Source of the DNA: Chitinophagaceae bacterium
GTDB taxonomy: Bacteria > Bacteroidota > Bacteroidia > Chitinophagales > Chitinophagaceae
DNA length: 64,000 nt
Assembly (NCBI GenBank): GCA_014879565.1
Contig: JACSRW010000032.1
Location: 186,001 to 250,000, forward strand
Direction: 5' to 3'
Position 1 is the stretch's first letter. Each line of letters opens with the position of its first letter. The notes under the pieces were generated by a model. It saw nothing but the letters and a program-made list of their open reading frames with translations, searched no databases and was not told where the DNA came from. The translations under genes were made by a program, and so were the position numbers. Of the stretch, positions 58,894-64,000 are shown piece by piece.

Positions 58894-60906
58894 ATGAGTT
58901 CAAAAAAGCTCTTTTTATGCCTGGCTGTATTTCTTTGCAGCCTGACCCTTTCTGCGCAGGACAAATCTCCGGCAAAATTCGGAAATGTTGCGGCAAAAGA
59001 TTTCGGGGTGAACGGTTATTCTATTGACAGCAATGCCAATGCTGTTGTGCTGGCCGATATCGGTTACAGTTCCATTGAGGGGAATAACAAAAGCTTTTTT
59101 TCCCTGGTCTTCAAGCATTTTAAACGGATTCATATTCTGAATAAAAACGGGTTTGATGCAGCCAATGTATCACTATCCCTTTATTCCAGCGGAGATGCGG
59201 AAGAGCAACTGGATAAAATAAAAGCCGTAACCTATAATCTGGAAAACGGGAAAGTCACAGAGACCAAGCTGGATGTAAAATCTGCCATTTTCAAAGACAA
59301 AATCAGCCGGGAATGGGTGGTGAAGAAATTTACATTTCCGAATGTAAAGGAAGGCTCCATCATTGAGTATGAATATACCCTCCGGTCCGATTTTCTGCAC
59401 AACCTTCAGCCCTGGGCTTTCCAGGGAGCCTACCCTGTTTTGTGGAGTGAGTATAATCTTACCCTGCCCGAGTTTATGGGCTATGCATTTCTCACCAAAG
59501 GATACCGCAAATACGATATCAATGAAAGGAAATCCCGTTCCGAAACTTTCTTTATTGCGGAAAACAGGGGAACGGGTGCTACGGAAAGAGGCCAGCTGAA
59601 CGCCAACGTTACGGATTATCGCTGGGTGATTAAAAATGTACCGCCGCTGAAAGAGGAAAGTTTCACTTCCGCTCTCCGGAACCACCTCACCCGTATAGAA
59701 TTTCAGCTTTCTGAATTCAGGCAGCCCCTGACCTACAGAAATTTTACAGAGTCCTGGGGTAAAGTAATGACCCGGCTGCTCGAATCAGAATCATTCGGAG
59801 AAAAACTGCTGCGGGACAACGGATGGCTGGGTGATATCACCCACCCCCTGGTGGAAGGGGTGAAGGATCCCCTGGAAAAAACCAGACGGATTTACAATTA
59901 TGTACGGGATAATTTTACCTGTACCAGCCACAGCGATGTATGGCTGGATCAGACACTCCGGAATATCGTCAAAACCAAAAGCGGCACCGTGGCAGAAATC
60001 AACGTATTACTGGCCGCCATGCTGAAAAGAGAAGATATTGAGGCCGATCCGGTTATTCTCAGTACACGGTCTCATGGTGTGACCTATGAATTATATCCCC
60101 TGTTGTCTCAATACAATTATGTGGTGGTACAGGCCCTGGTTGACGGGAAACCGGTCTACCTCGATGCCAGTGAACCCAGACTTGGTTTCGGGCACCTGCC
60201 CACCCGTTGTTATAACGGACATGCCCGGGTAGTCAATAAAACCGCCCAGCCTCTCTATTTCCTCAGTGATACCCTGATGGAAAAAAAGGTTACCACCGTA
60301 TTCCTGATCAATGACGATAAAGGAAATATTGTTGGCAGCTTTAACCAGGTACCCGGTTATTTTGAATCTTTCGGACTTCGGGAAACTGTTAAGGAAAAAG
60401 GCGTGGACCAGCTGATCAGTACAATTAAAAAAGGGTTTATACAGGAAGTTAAAGTGGATAAATTCGGACTCGATTCGCTGGATAAAAAAGAAGAACTGAT
60501 CGGTCTTCACTATGATTTTGATCTGCTGGACGAGAAAGAGGATATTCTCTACTTTAATCCGATGCTTACCGAGGCCATGAAGGAAAATCCTTTTAAATCG
60601 GCGGAACGGATGTACCCGGTAGAAATGCCTTTTGGATTTGATGAAACCTATAATCTGCAGATGGAAGTGCCTGCCGGTTACACGGTGGAAGAACTGCCCA
60701 AATCCATGGTGGTCAAAATGAATGAAGCGGGAGAGGGAGTCTTTGAGTACCGGATTTCCCAGTCGGGGAGCGGCATATCCTTCCGGTCCCGTATTCAGAT
60801 TACAAGGGCTAGTTTTCAGCCGGACGAATATGAAATGCTGCGGGAGTTTTTCAATCTCGTGGTAAAAAAACAGGCCGAGCAAATCGTCTTCAAAAAGAAA
60901 AGTTAA
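58894..60906 (+). CDS. DUF3857/transglutaminase-like protein, catalytic Cys absent
   Basis: The 670-residue protein has a signal peptide (LCLAVFLCSLTLSAQ), a DUF3857 domain (about 60-250, SIIEYEYTLRSDFLHNLQPW) and a transglutaminase-like domain (about 310-440). Where active members have GDC, this protein has KSGTVAEIN near 360, and the His position reads NYVVVQ instead of NHV; the Asp-like position (YLDASEP) remains. It should therefore be catalytically inactive. The frame is open to 58720, but the ATG at 58894 gives the signal peptide. It starts two bases before the next paralogue. Confidence 0.9.
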   Translation: MSSKKLFLCLAVFLCSLTLSAQDKSPAKFGNVAAKDFGVNGYSIDSNANAVVLADIGYSSIEGNNKSFFSLVFKHFKRIHILNKNGFDAANVSLSLYSSGDAEEQLDKIKAVTYNLENGKVTETKLDVKSAIFKDKISREWVVKKFTFPNVKEGSIIEYEYTLRSDFLHNLQPWAFQGAYPVLWSEYNLTLPEFMGYAFLTKGYRKYDINERKSRSETFFIAENRGTGATERGQLNANVTDYRWVIKNVPPLKEESFTSALRNHLTRIEFQLSEFRQPLTYRNFTESWGKVMTRLLESESFGEKLLRDNGWLGDITHPLVEGVKDPLEKTRRIYNYVRDNFTCTSHSDVWLDQTLRNIVKTKSGTVAEINVLLAAMLKREDIEADPVILSTRSHGVTYELYPLLSQYNYVVVQALVDGKPVYLDASEPRLGFGHLPTRCYNGHARVVNKTAQPLYFLSDTLMEKKVTTVFLINDDKGNIVGSFNQVPGYFESFGLRETVKEKGVDQLISTIKKGFIQEVKVDKFGLDSLDKKEELIGLHYDFDLLDEKEDILYFNPMLTEAMKENPFKSAERMYPVEMPFGFDETYNLQMEVPAGYTVEELPKSMVVKMNEAGEGVFEYRISQSGSGISFRSRIQITRASFQPDEYEMLREFFNLVVKKQAEQIVFKKKS

Positions 60907-60908
60907 CT

Positions 60909-62840
60909 ATGCGAATCAACTACTTGCTTGCGGTCTGCTTCTGTTGGCTGTCTACAGCCCTCCAGGCTGCCGACGGGGAATACTCCTTCCTGAAAATTCC
61001 GGCGGCCCTGCTGAAAGGAGCTAATGCCGTCAAAAGACTGGAACAAATCAGTTTTGAAATAGTCAATCCGGGAGAAGCCATCCTCCGGAAAAAATATGCC
61101 ATCACTGTATTGAATGAAAAGGGGGATGAGCACGCGGCCTTTGTGGAGTATTATGACAAATTGCATGTTGTGCGGAATATTGAGGGGGCTTTATTTGATG
61201 CCATGGGGAAGGAACTGAAAAGGCTGAAAAATAAACAGGTGATAGATGCCACTGGAAGTGATGATAATAACCTGGCGGATGATAACCGGCGGAAATTTCA
61301 CCAGTTCTATCATAAGAACTACCCCTATACGGTGGAATATGAAGTGGAAATTAAATATGAAGGCACGCTTTTCTTTCCTTTCTGGCTTCCCCGCGAAGAT
61401 GAGCACTTTGCTGTTCAGCAAAGCAGTATAACCATCTTAAGTGATCCGGACTATATAGTCAGGTACCGGGCTTATAAGTATGAGGGCAACCCGCTGGAAG
61501 GCAAAACCGGCAGGAATAAAAAAACACTGACCTGGGAGGTTAAAGACCAGCCTGCCATTGCCCTTGAATATGCCGCGCCGGGATGGCTGGAACTGAACAC
61601 TTCAGTATTATTCGGCCCCACGGAGTTTGAAATTGAAAAATACCGGGGCAGAATGGACAGCTGGCAGGATTTCGGAAAATTTGTACAGACGCTCAAAGCC
61701 GGCCGGGATAAACTGCCCGATCCGGTTAAGCAGAAAGTGCAGGAACTGACAGCCGGAATAAATGATCCGCGTGAAAAAATTGCCCGGCTCTATCATTACC
61801 TGCAAAAAAATACCCGCTATATCAGTATTCAGCTGGGTATTGGCGGCTGGCAGCCCTTTGATGCCGCTTATGTGGCCGGCAAATCATATGGCGACTGTAA
61901 GGCATTGACCAATTATATGTACAGCCTGCTGAAAGAAGCCGGAATCCGGTCTGTTTATACACTCGTAAAAGCGGGCAGGGGGGCCAGGAATATCCTGGCT
62001 GATTTTCCATCCCAGCAGTTTAATCATGTCATTCTCTGTGTACCCCTGCCTGGGGATACCGTCTGGCTGGAATGCACCAGCCAGACCATGCCACCGGGTT
62101 ACCTGGGCGATTTTACCTGTGACCGGGATGTGCTCCTGGTGGACGAAACGGGGGGCAAACTCGTGCGCACTCCCAAATACGGACTGCAGGAAAATACCCA
62201 GTTAAGAAAAATCTTTGCTGAACTGGATAGGGAAGATAACCTCAGTGTAAAATCTTTTACCACCTATGGCGGGCTGCAGCAGGATGATTATCACGACCTG
62301 ATACACTCTCTTTCCCGGGACAAGGTAAAAGAGAAGCTGCACGAACAGCTAGACTTTGCCACTTACGAAGTAAGCAGTTTTGATTATACAGAGAAGCCGG
62401 GCAAACTGCCGGTGGTGGAAGAAAAACTGGATATCCTGGTTAGTAATTATGCAACCATTACCGGCAAGCGATTGTTCATTGTGCCCAATGTAATGACCCG
62501 TACCTATCGCCGGCTGACCCCGGATGAAGACAGAAAATTTGATATCGTACTCAGTTTTGAATACCTGGACGAAGACAGTGTCGAAATCCGGATTCCCCAG
62601 GGATATACTCCAGAATCAGTGCCGCAGGATTTAATCATAAAATCCCCGTTTGGTGATTACAACTGTTCCGTGAAAGTGGAAGGAAACCTGATCCGGTATC
62701 ACCGCCGGATTGCCCATAAATCCGGTCGTTTTCCTCCTGCCGCCTTTGCAGAACTGGTTAAATTTTATGATGCGATGTATAAAGCTGACCGGCAAAAAGT
62801 AGTACTGGTTAAAAATGAAACAGCCGCTAAAGGATTTTGA
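60909..62840 (+). CDS. DUF3857/transglutaminase-like protein, catalytic Cys present
   Basis: The 643-residue protein has a signal peptide (LLAVCFCWLSTALQAADG), a DUF3857 domain (about 45-245) and a transglutaminase core in which the Cys is kept, KSYGDCKALTNYM near 327, with FNHVILCV for the His and LECTSQTMP for the acidic residue. It could cross-link or hydrolyse peptides or esters in the periplasm; substrates of this family are unknown. It is the middle of three DUF3857 genes and the only one with the Cys. Confidence 0.9.
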   Translation: MRINYLLAVCFCWLSTALQAADGEYSFLKIPAALLKGANAVKRLEQISFEIVNPGEAILRKKYAITVLNEKGDEHAAFVEYYDKLHVVRNIEGALFDAMGKELKRLKNKQVIDATGSDDNNLADDNRRKFHQFYHKNYPYTVEYEVEIKYEGTLFFPFWLPREDEHFAVQQSSITILSDPDYIVRYRAYKYEGNPLEGKTGRNKKTLTWEVKDQPAIALEYAAPGWLELNTSVLFGPTEFEIEKYRGRMDSWQDFGKFVQTLKAGRDKLPDPVKQKVQELTAGINDPREKIARLYHYLQKNTRYISIQLGIGGWQPFDAAYVAGKSYGDCKALTNYMYSLLKEAGIRSVYTLVKAGRGARNILADFPSQQFNHVILCVPLPGDTVWLECTSQTMPPGYLGDFTCDRDVLLVDETGGKLVRTPKYGLQENTQLRKIFAELDREDNLSVKSFTTYGGLQQDDYHDLIHSLSRDKVKEKLHEQLDFATYEVSSFDYTEKPGKLPVVEEKLDILVSNYATITGKRLFIVPNVMTRTYRRLTPDEDRKFDIVLSFEYLDEDSVEIRIPQGYTPESVPQDLIIKSPFGDYNCSVKVEGNLIRYHRRIAHKSGRFPPAAFAELVKFYDAMYKADRQKVVLVKNETAAKGF

Positions 62841-62856
62841 ATCTTAAACTGAATAC

Positions 62857-64000
62857 GTGAAAATTGCCTTATCCCTTCTTTTTTTTGTCGCCGCCGGGGT
62901 ACTTTCAGCCCAGGAGGTGCCGACGGTTAAATTTGGAAAAATATCATCCGCTGATTTCCAGTACAACAGTTTTCCGGCAGACAGCAATGCCGGTGCGGTA
63001 GTACTCTGGGAAGCCGGGTCCAGTAAAATTAAAGGGAATAACAAAGGCTGGTTTTCTCTCGAGTATAAAGTGCACCGCCGGATATTAATCATGCGGAATG
63101 CTGAATTTGACAAAGCAAACGTGCTTATCCGGCTCTATACCGACGGGGAAGATGAGGAAGAACTGGATGAACTGAAAGCCGTTACATATAACCGGGAGAA
63201 TGAGAAAATAACAGAGACAAAACTGAATACAAAGGAATCGCTGTTCACAGAGCACCCCGATAAGAATACCGTGCTGAAAAAATTCACCCTGCCTAATGTC
63301 AGGGAAGGTTCTGTTATTGAGTATGAATACAAGATTACATCTGATTTTCTGTTCAACCTTCGTCCCTGGGACTTCCAGGGTGATATACCCCGTAAGTGGA
63401 CCCGCTATTCAGTCAGTATCCCGCAGTTTATGAATTATGTCCTTATTCCCCATAATATTCAGCAGTATTATAAAGAAATGCAGAAAGACAGGGTGGACGT
63501 TTATACCGTTGAAAGAAACCGGGAATTGGGCGGAATTGCAGGCTCAGTCCCGGAAAGACTGAATATTACCACTGGCATTACCGATTATACCTGGGTAATG
63601 AAGGACATGCCGGCTTTCCGGCCGGAAGCCTTTACCAGCAGTGCCGATAATTACCGGGCGGGACTTGAGTTTCAGTTGTCAGGCTATCTTGAACCCCTGG
63701 TGCCCCAGAAAATAATGACAACCTGGGAAGACCTGGCTGCCCGTCTCCTGAAAAGAGAGGATTTCGGTCAGCAACTTGAAAATGTGAAAGACTGGTGGCC
63801 CGCCTCCCTTGAAAAGAGCCTGTCAACAATACCAGACCCGGAAAAAAAAGCGCGGCTGCTTTTTGAATATGTAAGAGATAATTTCACCTGTACAGATTAT
63901 ACCCAGTTATTCACCGAAGCCCCTCTTAAAAAAATTCTCACGAAAAAAGCAGGTGGAGTGGCCGAAATCAACCTGCTGCTGACTGCCCTGTGCAGGCAGG
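62857..64000 (+). CDS. DUF3857/transglutaminase-like protein, 5' part (cut by window end)
   Basis: This third paralogue starts at a GTG (62857); an in-frame TAA lies nine bases upstream, so no ATG can be used. The frame reads MKIALSLLFFVAAGVLSAQ (signal peptide), then AVVLWEAGSSKIKGNNKG, EGSVIEYEYKITSDFLFNL and EYVRDNFTCTDYTQLFTE and stays open to the window end. It is closer to the first paralogue than to the second. At the Cys position it reads KKAGGVAEINLLL, so it too lacks the catalytic Cys. Confidence 0.88.
   Translation, partial: MKIALSLLFFVAAGVLSAQEVPTVKFGKISSADFQYNSFPADSNAGAVVLWEAGSSKIKGNNKGWFSLEYKVHRRILIMRNAEFDKANVLIRLYTDGEDEEELDELKAVTYNRENEKITETKLNTKESLFTEHPDKNTVLKKFTLPNVREGSVIEYEYKITSDFLFNLRPWDFQGDIPRKWTRYSVSIPQFMNYVLIPHNIQQYYKEMQKDRVDVYTVERNRELGGIAGSVPERLNITTGITDYTWVMKDMPAFRPEAFTSSADNYRAGLEFQLSGYLEPLVPQKIMTTWEDLAARLLKREDFGQQLENVKDWWPASLEKSLSTIPDPEKKARLLFEYVRDNFTCTDYTQLFTEAPLKKILTKKAGGVAEINLLLTALCRQ

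Overview
The window looks like chromosomal DNA of a Bacteroidota bacterium, most likely family Chitinophagaceae; this is an inference from gene content. Signs are a T9SS type B (gliding-type) C-terminus, a TonB receptor with carboxypeptidase-like N-terminus, paired DUF1573 proteins, fused alpha/beta E1 dehydrogenase, DUF3857 transglutaminase-like paralogues, an ECF sigma factor overlapping an anti-sigma/outer-membrane-barrel protein, promoters of the TAnnTTTG type, and start codons without clear Shine-Dalgarno sites. I see no rRNA, tRNA, CRISPR array, insertion sequence or prophage. Gene density is high and most genes are core or metabolic.

Layout. 0-9.3 kb: end of a luciferase-like monooxygenase, SNF2 helicase, a small protein, a duplicated class II aldolase, then a minus-strand signalling operon (NtrC-type regulator, FIST protein, soluble hybrid histidine kinase with Hpt). 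9.4-19.5 kb: GNAT acetyltransferase, TonB receptor, aminotransferase, Crp-like regulator, and a nine-PAS histidine kinase. 19.5-26.6 kb: T9SS-secreted protein, two DUF1573 proteins, fused E1, PhzF-like isomerase, DCC thioredoxin-like protein, YebC. 26.7-34.5 kb: transporters (two APC permeases, a DAACS symporter, an MFS carrier), DedA, a glycosyltransferase 9 and an unlisted 35-residue membrane peptide gene. 34.7-49.6 kb: secreted hydrolase-like protein, ABC-F ATPase, J-domain membrane protein, Tat-exported superoxide dismutase, two lipoproteins, DUF6600 protein, glycine decarboxylase GcvP, YkgJ-type protein, Tat-exported metallo-beta-lactamase-fold protein, MFS exporter. 49.6-64 kb: deoxynucleoside kinase, FolK, lone ABC-2 permease, small secreted proteins, a sigma factor with a probable dual-membrane-spanning anti-sigma factor and two downstream envelope genes, QueG, and three consecutive DUF3857 genes of which two have lost the transglutaminase cysteine.

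The most unusual signal is not a gene. Between about 22 and 48.4 kb many intergenic gaps hold short degenerate tandem arrays with a strict period of 6, 7 or 8 bases. Each array has its own consensus, and many begin or end within a few bases of a stop or start codon. They often fill the whole gap between convergent genes or the space between a stop codon and its terminator. One hexamer family (A-R-Y-C-T-H) occurs in two intergenic gaps and also in frame inside the DUF6600 gene, where it encodes a Pro/Gln/Ser tail. None was seen in 0-22 kb or 50-64 kb. They resemble in style the heptameric STRR repeats known from heterocyst-forming cyanobacteria, but sequence and host differ.
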